DNA of 64,000 nucleotides from Topomyia yanbarensis (GCF_030247195.1 NC_080671.1:98939845-99003844), one strand, 5' to 3'; shown: positions 22,600 to 34,255, counted from the stretch's first letter. Notes: generated by a model not told the origin, from the sequence alone. Program-made: numbers and translations.

Positions 22600-23419
22600 G
22601 CATGCATGAAGATAGTTTTAAGACAAATGTTATATATAAAAATAAATAATTATGTAAAATTCAAATGAAAGAAATGTGAAGAAAGTGTGAATTTAAGTAA
22701 AGGATTAAGCAATGATTTCCTTACATCAAACTTATAATATTTTGGTAGTACATTTTTCAGTGAAATGAACAAGCATAAGTTTATAAAAATAAATTGATAA
22801 TTAGCGGAGTTATGACTTTTTCCCCGAAATCCTTTTTTATTTAAGACGTTTGCGGTGATCACGATTGAAGACCAATAGATCGTCTAAAATCCCAAAATTC
22901 AAAAAAATCCATTCGTATATGAGGATTTCTCGTACCTTAACGATTAGTTGAGTAAATACTAATTTTTTCCTGCATTCGAGAACAAGGAAAAGTTTTTTTA
23001 AAATATCTTTTTCCCCTGAAAGTGCCCAACTTGAATTTTTGACGGTAGGTAGGCAGCATACTTATCTATCTTGGAATAAAATTTCATCCACATCAAAAAT
23101 GGAGTTTTTTAGTAAATCGACTTTAAATTTTTAGAATCGATTTTTTGCAGTGTAGAAGCCAATGAAGAATTTTTTCAATATTTTTATTCGAAAATTTGAC
23201 TTATTTTGTGAAAACCACTCCTACAAATTTTTTTTTTTTAAATTTGTCATTTTTAGACTATAGCTATTTGAAAAAATTCCAAAAGACAGTCTAGATTATT
23301 TTTGGAAAAACAAAGCATGCAAAGTGGCTTTTTGTGATAAAGTCTTCATGTACAGAAAGTTTCATTAAAATCTGAGAGGGTGCTGCCAACTCTGAATACG
23401 ATTTGGCGCGAAATTCGTC

Positions 23420-24567
23420 TACTGGAATTATAACCAATCGATGAAAGTAAAACTGCGTAAATTATACGAAAAAATACATCGCCGATCATACAACAAGCTA
23501 TAACCACAATATACTGTACGGGGTAGGGAAAAAAGCATAATTCTGCCATATCTTTTGCAATCACCCTTCTCATCCGTTTTTTGACATAAGGTGATGCGCC
23601 CATTTTCGCTATGTTTCTATTATCACCCAACCCATTTAAGGCCGCTGGTTAGAGCAGTGTCTGCCATCTTTATTTAACGCATTGAGTCAAATAGTAGCAC
23701 AACAAAAGGGGTACCCGATTCGTGTTTTCGTTGCGCTCAAACACGAGAATTACACTGTTTTCAGCGCATTTGTGTTATTATATTGGTTCTTAACAACGAA
23801 GCAAAGCTGTTAATGTCAATTTTTACGCATTCCATTGATTGTAGGCCGAGAAATTAATAAATTGCTTAGTATAGTGAAAATAGGCACTTTACCGTATATG
23901 TCAGTGATTCACTCAATACAGAATAAATAAAGGCTATGATCAAAAGCTTAAGGTCCGTTCAGGTTAAGTCTTCGGTACGTAGCAATACCTAGGACCTTCT
24001 AGCATGTTTTATAGTCGCCTCTTACGACATGGGAGCAGGTTCCCAGTGGTGTTATTCTTGGCTGAAATAGTGCAAAAAGATTTTAACCCGCCGGACACCA
24101 CACGGCCTTGGTCCATCCGACTATAAAGAAAAATAAAAACTCGCTTGGAATTTATTGCTCCTGCTAATATCAAAGATTGTGTTGTTTTAAAAAACAGACA
24201 CTTCACGAAGGCTCGTAAAAATAAGAATCGAACAACTTACTTAAAAGGTAGAATAAATCAGCATTTTAGTTTACAGTAAAACTTATTTCAAATATAAATG
24301 ATTCGATAGACTTTTCTGACTAAATAAGCAATATACGAAAAAAGTTTTGAGTGATCAACGTGACCTCGATGATCAGTCACTCCGGTTTACGGTACCGAGT
24401 TGATAATTTTCAGGCATACCTAATAGGTATTACCTATTCTCATACAACTTAATTTATGGCGATTTCTGAAACTTTTTGAGAAAAAAGTTGTGCAAACCTT
24501 ACACAATATGGACACACGAAATTGTAGAAATTTATGCCATTAAAGCTTCTTTTGCTTACCTAAATAG
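23420..24567. other. End of proposed first intron of paralogue 1, LINE-tail-like piece, no gene
   Basis: Near 23940-24110 a segment (CGCCTCTTACGACATGGGAG and neighbours) resembles the conserved 3' tail of some CR1-like insect LINEs; only the tail is present. A candidate splice acceptor, TTTTGCTTACCTAAATAG, ends at 24567, 25 nt before the start codon of the cytochrome b5-related gene. Confidence 0.4.
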
Positions 24568-24592
24568 ATTTTTTTCAACGGATCCGATAACC

Positions 24593-26211
24593 ATGGTGAA
24601 CTGGGCATCAAGCAGCACAACCGTCATCACCACGGTGACCAAACCGATTCCGAATGAAACATCTAAACCGGACACGATTACAACGATCACCACAAAATAC
24701 CCCACGTTTCGAAACAGTTCCCTCAAAACAGTGTACCTCTGGCTGGCAGGAAAACGCCGGGATGATGGCGCCGAAGGTTTGTGGCGAATTCACGATTCGT
24801 TATACGATTTGACAGAATTCGTTGAGCGCCATCCTGGCGGTGCCGATTGGATTAGACTGACAAAGGTTGGTTCCGTTAACCATTGAACTAATTTAAATAG
24901 AACAAATCTTTTACAATTTTAATTTTATAATTTCAGGGTACCGACATAACGGAAGCATTCGAAACTCAGCACATTCGAAACAAGGCTGAACTGTTGCTTC
25001 CCACGTTCAAAGTTCGTGCAGCTCAGAGCACACGAAATGTTCGACTGACGTTCCATGAGCAAGGATTTTATAAAACTCTAAAACGACGGGTCAGGGACAA
25101 ACTGACTGAGCTTGACCATCGACCGGCGAAGATCTCGGAATTGATTCAGGATTCCTTGCTGGTCGCATCCTTTACGTTGGCATTTGCGGCAGTTAAATTG
25201 AATAGCTTTTTGCTGGCGGCAGTCTGTGGGCTATTCCTCGCGTGGACATTAATTTGCGCACACAATTTCTTCCATCGAAGGGACAATTGGAGAATGTTGA
25301 TTTTTAATGTGTCCTTTTTCAGTTACAGGTACAGTACATGTCTACTTTTAATTCGATTAAAAAAAATAACACATTCTGCACCACAGGGAATGGCGAATAT
25401 CTCACGTAATTTCACATCATTTGTTCCCGAATTCCATGCTGGATCTGGAAATTTCTTTCTTCGAACCATTCCTGTGCTGGCTTCCACGTTCTCCGAGAAA
25501 AAATCTCGTCCAACGATTCGGATCTTGGATTTATGTACCGTTCGTTTATACTGTTATGTTTTTCAATGAACTCGTGAAACGGTAGGGTTTTGAAATATTT
25601 TAAAATTCATGACATCGATTAATTTGCAATAATTTTTGTAGCGTGATCGAAACATTTTACACCAGGAAAAATATGTTCCATCTGGATGACCTGATAACTT
25701 TGATATTGCCCACTTTCATGTACGTCACGGGGTCGAGCAGTTTGAAAACAGTGCTGACCATGTGGATGTTTATCGTTCTGGTGGCAAGCTTCGTCTTTGG
25801 ATTCATTGGCCTAAATGCGGCTCATCATCATCCGGAGATAGTCCACTCGGGCGATTTGATTCCGTAGGTTTTTTAATTTTTAAATATGTAATCGATATTT
25901 ACCAATAATGGTTTTGTAGCACGGACATTGATTTTGGAATCTACCAAATTGCGACGGTCATCGATCGGTCTGACATTAAAGGTTCGCAGTTTCAGGTGCT
26001 AACCAGCTTCGGGCACCATTGTTTGCATCATCTTTTTCCGACAATGGATCACGGATTATTATCCCAGTTGTATCCGGTATTTTTCGAGACTTGCGCAGAA
26101 TTTCAGTTGGAGTATCGAGAGTGCCCATGGTGGCGGATGATCATTGGTCAGTATCAACAGTTGGCTCGAATCGATCCGATTACCTATGTGCCGTCGAAGA
26201 AGTTCCTCTGA
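24593..26211 (+). CDS. Cyt-b5-r: Cytochrome b5-related protein (cytochrome b5 / fatty-acid desaturase-like fusion), paralogue 1
   Basis: Five exons: 24593-24865, 24937-25328, 25387-25581, 25642-25863 and 25920-26211, all introns GT-AG and 56-71 bp. They total 1374 nt and give a 457-residue protein, close to the Drosophila protein of this family. The start ATG is in context AACCATGG. A Thr/Ser-rich N-terminus (1-35) precedes a cytochrome b5 domain with the heme motif HPGG (His80) and second axial His103 (TEAFETQH). Then come membrane segments (about 163-200, 265-285 and 300-345) with desaturase histidine boxes HNFFH (200-204), HVISHH (228-233), HHHPE (348-352) and HHCLHHLFP (393-401). His394 stands where front-end desaturases have Gln. 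An ER-membrane, lipid-modifying role is inferred; the family's reaction is not firmly established. No AATAAA was found within 400 bp downstream. Confidence 0.92.
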
Positions 26212-26889
26212 AGAGGAGGATGTCTTCCCGTAATCTGGATGAAACCCTGATATGTCTGTTCGGAGCGGTACGATATTGAAGTAAAATTGGCTGTGGCATT
26301 ATATTGTTAGGACTTACGCGTAGAGCTTGTTTTTAATTTCTTAATATTATCCAATACTTTATGTCGTTAGAATGTTTAAGCTCTGCCAAATATGTTTAGT
26401 GCAGTGTCAAGAATTTATATTTTATAAAATCCTGTTTTTAACTGTTAGCAATTCTGAACAATTTTATTGAAGTTTCTCTTTCAGGCTCTCTCAGTCTCGG
26501 CAAGCCAAAATTAGTCATTGAAATGCAGCAAAATTTAGCCGAATTTTCATGACCGAAGAGTTTTGCGAAATACATTTTGTGTTAAAAAGAATGTAGATTA
26601 GAAGCATTAGTTTTTTTTTCCTGTCCACTTTATATATAAAGGAGCGATAAACCTCTTTATATGCGTGTTGTTTATGTTCCAGAAAAAATATATGTTGACT
26701 TTAATACACGCCGAATTGAAAAAAATATCTCCACTCAGCTGGGTCTTGGCTTGTGTATTTCCGGAACTGGGAAAAAGCGGGGAATTTATTAGAAATTCCT
26801 CGGGACCTGACTGTGCAGTAATCAGCGCTCACACAAATAACACACGAGCAAATAAGGTACGAGTTATCGCTTATGACTTCACCAAGCAA
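26212..26889. other. Downstream of paralogue 1, no gene seen
   Basis: Probable 3' UTR at the start, then AT-rich intergenic DNA. No canonical AATAAA close to the stop codon; nearby variants (for example TATAAA at about 26425) could serve. The open frames at 26665-26898 have no recognisable domain. Confidence 0.35.
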
Positions 26890-27130
26890 AGAGTTTGACT
26901 TGCAGCGATAGTGTCACAAAAAGCTAGCGCGTCTACATACCCGACCGAACAGTTTAGATTGATGGCGTGATCACCGAACCGGGACTGCAATATGAAGACC
27001 TGTCGAAATACGGTTTCAAGGAACTCCCACTTCAACAGAATGTGGATTACAAGCAATTGTATTTAACGAAAATAACAAAATAAGACTAAAACTTATTTTC
27101 TATCAGATTCGCTTCGGCTGACCATCGCCG
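26890..27130 (+). pseudogene. Fossil of a Jockey-type LINE Gag (copy 1 of 3)
   Basis: In the + frame, with one stop, RVYIPDRTV then IDGVITEPGLQYEDLSKYGF is followed by a YKQLYLTKITK segment and, one frame over, TYFLSDSLRLTIAEP. The same ordered blocks occur in copies 2 and 3 (46990-47540 and 61860-62230). The pattern (R-V-Y-x-P, x-I-x-G-V, KYGxxxFK, SDSxRxTF) belongs to the domain just before the zinc knuckles in Jockey-group ORF1. The rest of the element is absent. Confidence 0.5.
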
Positions 27131-27239
27131 AGCCTTTTTTTTATTTATTTCGTTTATTTGATAAGACACGTTTGTGTTCGCTTAAAGGTGCCAATTTTTT
27201 GTTTTGCATATTAATTTTCTTTAATCTACTGGATTACAC

Positions 27240-27640
27240 ATTGAAACATACTTTTACATTTCTTACTCAAGAAATGAATAGGATACGCTCAAACTTTAAG
27301 ACTCTTTCAAAAGTCCGGAGGGCCGAATCTCATAAACCAATCCACTCAGCTCGACAAATTGGAACAATGTCTGTGTGTGTTAAAAAAAAAATGTTCAAAT
27401 ACACCCTGAGCAGGAAAAAATGTACAAAAACCAACAATTCAGGGAACGGGTTTAGACTATCACCCGACCCGATAAAACAACTACTCTTGCACGGAACATA
27501 ATTCCTCCTCGGCACTACCTTATCGAATTACTTCTGATGAAGGTTTTTTATGTGTTCAGCAGACATTTTAATCCAACTACGTAGTATTTAGTTCTTTCCT
27601 CCTCGACACACTACCAGTTTTCGACCATCCAGACAATGTG
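27240..27640. repeat. Composite interspersed repeat, copy 2 (partner 16450-16930)
   Basis: Shares ordered blocks with copy 1, including TTTTACATTTCTTACTCAAG, GGAGGGCCGA, CAGGGAACGGGTTT, CCCGACCC, CTCGGCACTACCTTA and TAGTATTTAGTTCTTTCC. In both places it adjoins unrelated sequence, so the repeat is roughly 390-400 bp. The last part runs straight into the R1-like 3' region. Confidence 0.6.
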
Positions 27641-28202
27641 CGAGGACAATCTGGACGGCAAACTTCAAGTTATCTGATTTACTGAGCCCTTCAGCTCCCT
27701 TGTGTCATTTAGTACCATTTCCTAGGTGAGCAATTCATCTCCCAACTTGTTCGCGATATACTCTATCTAGTCCCCGACGATTTACCTAGCATAATCCATC
27801 CCAAAGTTCTCCCGGAAACCGAGCTAATCAGCCAGATGCTGAATCAGTTCGGCGATTTTGGTAGAGTAGTGCGTTCTGTTCGCTAGTGCCCGGACGACCC
27901 CCGACTGGCATACGCTGACGGAGAGTTCCAAACGACGAATGAAGTTCTCCCGATACCGATTCTTCTTAGATTTTCACTATATTTCTCTCGGGTCAACTGG
28001 TAGGGTACCGTGGACCATCCGGCGATTCCGGGTAGAACGTAGTATCTGGTTCGCGGGCGCCCCGAAGACCTATTCCCAGTGCTTTGTTGCAGTCTACTCG
28101 ATTGGTTCCTGGTGGTGGATCAAGCTTACTCCAGCGGAGAGGTTTTCGGTGTTGGTTTCTCTCCAGAAACCGTTGCTTGCTGTTCTTCATGCCATTTCCC
28201 AT
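27641..28202 (-). repeat. 3' region of the second R1-like LINE
   Basis: Has the 'ccccgacgat', 'gttctcccg' and 'tctcccgataccgatt' boxes found at 4560-5030. It follows, in minus-strand sense, the C-terminal domain at 28326-28820, with a small hairpin insertion between. It is more degenerate than the first copy. Confidence 0.5.
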
Positions 28203-28289
28203 GTAACAATTGAAGTTTTATAGTATGCTACAAGTGCATTCTAAGTTTTATGAGTGGTTATAAAACTACCATAAAACCTCAATTGTTAC
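28203..28289. mobile_element. 87-bp hairpin insertion
   Basis: The arms GTAACAATTGAAGTTTTATA (28203-28222) and CATAAAACCTCAATTGTTAC (28270-28289) are inverted copies with two mismatches, around a 47-bp loop. It lies between the 3' region and the ORF2 end of the R1-like element, so it probably inserted there. No coding capacity. Confidence 0.5.
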
Positions 28290-30170
28290 TAGGGTTCCTC
28301 TGCAAGTCGGTCGTGATCTGCGTCATCACTCTATCGACCACGTTCCACGTCTTTTCGCTTCGAACCTCGGACATTCGAAAACCGCATGATCTGGTGTCTC
28401 CTCGATTTTCTCACACTCCGGGCACAACAATAACATTGCGTGCCCGATCCGAGGAAGATACTTCCTGAAGTAGCCATGGCCCAACATGAGCTGCGCCTGG
28501 TGGAAGTTCACCTCTTTGTGTTTTCTATTGACCCGCGTCGACAGGTTTGTGATAGGCCGGTAGATCCTTCTTCCCTTCTCCGTATTGTTCCATTCCTGCT
28601 GCCACCTCGCCATCGAATCGTTTCTCACCATCTTCCTCACGGTTCTGGTGTTTCTCCGATGTTCTCCACTAAAGTGATGCAGATGGGGATCATCCTGGCG
28701 ATAAGGCATACTGCCTCCCATGATATGATTCTGTATGCGCTCGCGACTCGTGCGGCCATCAGCCGGAACGTCCTGTTCAGTTTTTTGCGGCTCTTCTTGG
28801 TGTTCAGCGCCGCACCTCATTCGGGAATCTCATGTCGCAGTATCGATGATGAAACATTAGCAGATGTTTCGTGCTACTTCTCGGACCGCCGACGTTTGGC
28901 GTGACCCCCGCTATTGTGTTCGTTGCCTTTACCGACTTTTCGCAGGCGTAGTCGTCGTGGTTGTTGAAGCTCAATCGGCAGTCGATTATCACTGCCAATT
29001 GCTTCAGTGCGCGTCTCGATGCAATTAAGTACCTACTATTCGACGTCGATCTGCATCCTCTGAGCTGCTTTGCAGTTGTTGCCCAACGATACCTCCGTCT
29101 TACGGTGAGCTATCTGCAGCTTGACTCCAGTTCCTGATAGCATCTATTGTCGCCATCACCGACACCTCCACTTTCTCAAGTGTCTTACCCATCACCGTTA
29201 GTCACATGTCATTCGCGAAACCTACGATTTTTACTTTTCTGGGCAGCTGCAGTGTTATGACCCCATCGTACATCCCGTAGATCCGGGAATGGAGTCCAGA
29301 GGAACGCCTGGTGTGACTTGCATAGACTTCCGCCCATCATTAGTCTCGTACGGCACTATTCTGCTCTTACGGAATTGGCATAGATAGTCGGGGATCCTCA
29401 TTCTGTGCTGTGCTGGCGCTGTTGAATGCATTCTTCACATCTATCGTGACCATAACGCAGTATCAATCTCCTCTTTGTTCTCGCATGGAACCATCTCCGG
29501 CATCTACCTTCTCAGTACTCTCGAGCACTGTTCGAAGCGCATTCACTGTCGATCTTCCTTTGCGGAATCCCAACTGCATCTTGGACAGTCCGCGTTCACC
29601 TTCCGTGAATTTCGTCAACCTATTGAGGATGATCCTTTCCAGGAGTTTTCCGAGTGTATTCAGCAGATATATGGGCCTGTACGAGGCCGAATTGCCCGGT
29701 GGCTTCTCTAGCTTGGCAGCAACACCAGATTCTGTACCTTCCACATTTCGGGGAAGTTGCTTTCATCTAGACACTTCTGCAGCACCATCCTGAACATGTC
29801 CGGGTATTTCAGGATCGCAGCTTTCAGCATCACGTTTGATATTCCGTCCGTACCGGGGGCTTTATTTCATTTCCGTCGCATCGATGCTTCAACGAGTTCA
29901 TTGTTAGTGACTTGCCGATAGTCCGTGTTTACTCCTTCTTCTTCGCCGTTTGGTGTCGGTGGCCGCTAAGTGGATCGTGCTTTGGGAAGAGACCCTCAAC
30001 GATTATCTTCAGTTTACCCGGGGACATTTCGGCTGGCGTCGACGAGCCCTTCATTTTCGCCATCAGGACATGGTACGCGTCGCACCAGGGACTGGCATCT
30101 ACTTCTCGGCACAGCTCCTTGTGGCAATCTGACTTGCTAAGCCTGATCTCCTGTTTTAAAGCGGCCATAG
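28290..30170 (-). pseudogene. Reverse transcriptase and C-terminal domain of an R1-like LINE ORF2, dead
   Basis: From N to C: linker with SDCHKELCREVDASPWCDAY (29929-30168), RT fingers with SASYRPIYLLNTLGKLLERI and GFRKGRSTVNALRTVLE (29463-29744), a palm segment whose catalytic box reads FAND instead of FADD (29208-29219) and is followed directly by a stop, and a C-terminal domain (28326-28820) with NFHQAQLMLGHGYFRKYLPR and CPECEKIEETPDHAVFEC. At least four frame breaks occur. The element is antisense to the two host genes. R1 clade is judged from the domain order and the terminal Cys/His motif. Confidence 0.75.
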
Positions 30171-30282
30171 CTTCCCGAACCGCTGTCTTGCGCTTCTCCC
30201 TATCTGGCTCTGATACTGCTCTTTGAACCCGCCTTCTGGCTCTGCGACAAGCAGCGCGTAGCGTACTGAGCGTCTCGTTCCA

Positions 30283-31189
30283 TCAGTAAGCTGAACGCCG
30301 TTTATTGCGTGGTTCCAGTTTTCGCTGCCTTGTGGCGTCACAAGCCGCCACTATCCTTCTTGTTAGGTCAGACGCATCCACATTCTTGGTCCCACCGTTC
30401 GGCCGAAGTGCCTCATCGAAGAGGTCTTTGTTGAAGGTTTTCGTCTTCCACTTTCGCTCACCGGTCATCCTTCTCCGTACTGCAGCAGGGTTCCGTTGAC
30501 CGATACGGTAGCGAATCGCCTGGTGGTCACTATGCGTATACGTTTCGCGTACTCTCCAATCCATGTTCGCCGTCAATGAAGGACTACAGAGTTTGACGTC
30601 GATGATGGATTCCATCCCGTCTCACCGAAAAGTGCTAACAGAACCTTCATTGCACAATCGTACGTCTAACTTCGCTAGAGCTTCCTGCAGGATACACCAT
30701 CTTGTGTTGGTTACTGTATTGCCCCACTTCATAGCCCATGCGTTGAAATCACCACCAATGACTACCGACTTTCAGCTGCTTTGATAACTACTGCAGCATT
30801 CGGCTGAACTACTACACTGTCCGCGTTGGAGGAGCGTAACAGCTGCATACGAAGACGCCATTGATTTTGGCGATCACGAAGCCCTTGTAAGAACGTTCTA
30901 CCACTTTTTGAATGGAAAATCTGCCCATAACATGAATCGCCGCCGTTCCCGATCTATCCGCTACCCGGTTACCGTTGTAAAGAGGGACTTGAGAGGGCTC
31001 TGCAATCAAAGTGACGTCACGCATAGTTTCTGTCGTAGACTGCCACAACAGTTGCTGTACGGTGCCATAGTGATTCAGATATATGTGGTTTATCTTCATT
31101 ATCGTTGGCATGCAGTCGCCTTCTTGTAGACAGAGTAATTGAAGCCACTCTGAGCTCCGTTTCCGTCCGCTAGAGTGCAAAACATGCAC
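30283..31189 (-). pseudogene. Endonuclease domain of the second R1-like LINE
   Basis: The N-terminal part (30812-31189) has INHIYLNHYGTVQQLLWQST, VTLIAEPSQVP and INGVFVCSCYAPP, parallel to 5796-6314. The C-terminal part (30283-30790, different frames) has the YTHSDHQAIRYRIG block, with the conserved Ser-Asp-His of APE-type endonucleases. Internal frameshifts and stops are present. Confidence 0.7.
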
Positions 31190-31940
31190 TCTAGCCTCTG
31201 TGTGCAGTCTCTTGCAAGGTGGCCCGTCTTCTTGAATTTCCAGTATATCCCGGATCTATCCGGGCCTTTGCAAACGCCTGCTAAATGTCTAAAGCTCAAA
31301 CATTTGAAGCATTTCTTCGCTTGTTTATTTACTTGCCTACATCCAGTGCCGTTACCGGTAAACAAATCGTGTGCACCCCGCCCTGGTTGCAGTGCTGCCT
31401 CAGTGTACCTTTCAGCTCGTCTTAATGCTTAAGGCTTTAACTTCTGTCTCTTCAACCGGTGATTTGGTAATAATCTCCTGCATAGTCGAGATGTTAATCG
31501 TATGGTCCTCCTTCAACTCGAAGGGAATCCCACTTTTTTGGGTACGCCTGGTTCTTATCACGTTTCCCCGCAAATCCCTGCGCTCCGGATCGTCTTTGAT
31601 CTTCTTGAGGACCGCTGTTTACGTCGTCGCGTCATTGGCTTTGCGAGCACGAGTTCTTGCTTTTCTTCTTCTGCTCCACTTTTCTCCGTTCCTTCCGTTT
31701 TTGCTGTTTCCCGTGCTGCTTATTCCGACGTACAACGGCACTCCAGGTTTCTCCCGGTTGGGTGACGTCCTTACCTTCGGCAGTATGAGCGTCCTCGCGC
31801 ATCTTAAGGCCGCCTGCTCTTTCGGCTCGTGGAGGGGTTTTTGCCCTCCACAAGGACCCTCAAATTTCGAAAAAAATTTTCGAGGTTTGGAGGGCCGACT
31901 CTTGTGTACCAATCAACTCAGCTCAACAGATTGGTAAATG
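31099..31940 (-). pseudogene. Gag (ORF1) of the second R1-like LINE
   Basis: The C-terminal part shows three zinc-knuckle remnants in register: CFKCLSFRHLAGVC, then a knuckle whose first Cys pair is altered (YWKFKKTGHLARDC), then CMFCTLADGNGAQSGF. The N-terminal part (31619-31912) is basic and low-complexity. The overlap of about 90 bp with the ORF2 endonuclease matches the 5.8-7.3 kb copy. Dead. Confidence 0.65.
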
Positions 31941-32905
31941 TTTGTTATCGAGAAGGAATCGTCAACAGATACAGCTGCCTGATAACTTGTGGCAATGTCT
32001 AGAAACTCGCAATCCTCATATATCGTTAGGTACTACTTTAGCAGGGATTGTACTCTAGCTCTTTTGTTTTGCGTTAATCGTTCATGATTTTTCAATTCCA
32101 TATCAACATTTGAATAGGGCTAATAAGATTTGTAAACAAACTTTTGTTTTGCTGATTTATCCTAATTTGTTAACATTTCAACACAGAAAACATTTGAAAT
32201 TGATTCTACCAAGGATAAAGATGTTGATTCATGTGTATTTTTCATGAAATTCAACTCGATAGCGGAATAATGAGCGAAATAAGTTTGTTTACAAAAGTGT
32301 CATTAGCCCTTTTGAAGAATTACTATTGAATTATTGCTTTCTCTTGCTTGTCCAACCTTAGCTTGTCCAACCGTTGCGGTATATCTGATCTACTCAGGTC
32401 TGCTGCCAATATCGTCACCTGTTGAGACATGAACCGATCCAGAGGTGTCAACCATAATGATTTATGTCTCTTAATAACCACCATCGCAGGGTTTCTTATT
32501 CTCATTGGCGTTACTCGTTTCTATTTATCTACTAGCTGGTGCTAAAAGTTCCTTGGCGGCGGTATTTCTCCCGATACCGTTGCGCATTTTCGCGAGCCAT
32601 TTAGCTACCAGCCACTCCAACGGAGAGATCATCGGCGGTGAAATTTCTCTAGGCAACGATATCCCGATTTTCTCCAACTTTGTGTTTTTCCTTGTTAGCT
32701 TCCATTGCTAGCCCTCTAACCGAGCTTTGCTCTGTAACTGGTCTACTGTGAGTAGACTATTATCGTTATTATTGATTATTGTGTTACTATTATCGATACT
32801 TATCGAAACGTGAACCGAGCCAGAGAGGCCAGTTAACTTGACATACATCCCTTTCCCCTTTCTTTCTTGGTTTTTTCAACGACATGTTTCTAGAGTGACT
32901 GAACA
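31941..32905. other. Intergenic, with a detached R1-like 3' fragment at 32540-32720
   Basis: The 32540-32720 segment carries the GGCGGTATTTCTCCCGATAC and GAGCCATTTAGCTACC boxes of the R1-like 3' region. The remainder is AT-rich without recognised genes. Confidence 0.4.
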
Positions 32906-32907
32906 TA

Positions 32908-34255
32908 AGGGGGTCTTCTACTCGCAAGGCCTAAAATTGAGTGCTTTTTGGGAATAATTGTGAAACTTCTACTCAATGGATGCTGAATCTGTTTTTATTT
33001 TGAAGATACATGTTTTCACTTTTCAATTCAATTTTTTTCAATTCAATTCAACGTTTGAAGACGAAAACAAAAATCTCTAGCAACCTTAAAACTTCATTGA
33101 TGACATTGATATTAAAATTGCATTGGTCCCGCTTAAGTAAAGTTGTGGCAAATTTGGTAATCTGTATTCAGAAAACTCATATTTTTTTATAATCATAGTC
33201 ACGCTGGTTTTTTTCCTAGGGAGATTTTTTTTTATTTTATAATATGTAAAAGTTACTTAACGATTTGTGAAAATTTCCAATATTTACATTATTTTTTGAC
33301 CTATTAGGGGCTACAAAAATGGAACAAATTAACATTTTGCAAATCCCTCTCGGAAAAAGCTCACCTTCCTCATCACGAAAATCACAACCAAGACGTCCAC
33401 ATTTTACTCTCTCTCTCTCTTGAATTCGGGCCTGTTTTGCGGCGACGCCCATTTTGCGTTCAGAACGAGTTATACGTTCACCGTCGAGTGGAGTAGCACA
33501 CCTTTCAGCTTCAGTCCGCAAGATAATTCCCATCACCTCTATAGCTAGTAATATCGATGAAAATTTTTGGTTGAAGATGCTGACTGCCAAATAAGTCGCA
33601 ACATTAACCACCTGCCTGCCAGAATTTGGGCAAGTGTTTTGGCGCTAAGGCACAGATTCCACTATTGAGAGACTCATTGATGTTTTGGGTGTGAGCTCCT
33701 AAGCATCGTTCTAAAAAATCATTAGATAATAGACTTTCGTAGATCCTAACATGTTCGAAAGTTTCTAAAGTTCCGTTTGCGTCGGCCCGGCGCCACATGC
33801 TCCAACTGTCCTCGCCGGGTGAGTGTTGGAGATTTTTGTTTCGATTTTCGTTCGATTACTTCATTTCGCCTATGAATTTGAGGTTCTCCGAATCGCCAGC
33901 CCATAAAAATTTGTTAGCTCGCCGATTAATTTGCCCAGTAACTTTCACTTTCCTTTCCAACCGATACCTATGTTTTCTTTCTTCAGTTTTCGTAATCCCG
34001 TTCTCATACACTTCTCAACATGTCCGACGCATTCTTTCTTCCGTACGCTCACATATCCATAAACCGTCCAGAATGGAACGGTGAATTATTTAAATAATGA
34101 TTTTTCCATAGGCAAGCGCCACGTTGCCTATCTTAGAAACGGCCGGAGATGAGTACCTTTCGGTTCCCAGAAACATATTCTTAGATACATATAGATTGAA
34201 ATTAAACAAAGAAAAAAAATCGATTTTTCGAAACCGTGAGAGTAGAAGACCCCCT
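32908..34255 (-). mobile_element. DNA transposon remnant with AGGGGGTCTTCTACTC ends, TA duplication
   Basis: Inverted ends AGGGGGTCTTCTACTC (32908) and GAGTAGAAGACCCCCT (ending 34255) are perfect over 16 bp and flanked by TA (32906-32907 and 34256-34257). The 1348-bp element holds a minus-strand gene fragment (33237-33798). It is most likely an internally deleted, non-autonomous copy. I do not know its superfamily. Confidence 0.65.
33237..33798 (-). pseudogene. C-terminal part of an uncharacterised transposon-borne protein
   Basis: Two overlapping frames form one protein. Residues ETFEHVRIYESLLSNDFLER, GAHTQNINESLN and CALAPKHLP (33604-33798) run into VNVATYLAVSIFNQKFSSIL, EVMGI, ERITRSERKM and a basic tail (33340-33611). 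I recognise the TQNxNESxNxxxxxLAPKHL pattern as a conserved block in uncharacterised arthropod transposon proteins, often annotated as unknown. One frameshift separates the parts and the N-terminal half is missing. The reaction it catalyses is not known to me. Confidence 0.5.

Larger units (their letters stand above)
20617..23415 (+). mobile_element. DNA transposon with long (about 400 bp) terminal inverted repeats
   Basis: Left arm (about 20617-21050) and right arm (about 22985-23415) are inverted copies about 75-80% alike: TTGGCAGCACCCTCTCAG (20651) against CTGAGAGGGTGCTGCCAA (23373), AAAAAGCCACTTTGCAT against ATGCAAAGTGGCTTTTT, and GACAAATTTCGCGCCAA against TTGGCGCGAAATTCGTC at the outside. 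Between them is a degraded transposase-like gene (21800-22599) interrupted by a MITE. The superfamily is uncertain; a Sola-type or related DDE element is one possibility. The exact ends and target duplication could not be fixed. A 3' fragment of a second copy is at 50215-50550. Confidence 0.75.

Noticed and set aside
23346..23630. 94-codon minus-strand frame
   Set aside because: It overlaps the inverted-repeat arm of the long-TIR transposon and has no recognisable domain.
24373..24406. TCAGTC at 24373 as the promoter of paralogue 1
   Set aside because: No DPE at +28 (GATAA) and no similarity to the region upstream of paralogue 2, unlike 14953. It remains a weak alternative.
24994..25569. Single-exon protein reading through 25329-25386
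   Set aside because: Homology to paralogue 2 shows that the true protein is spliced here. The read-through sequence is a 58-bp intron with GT-AG ends.
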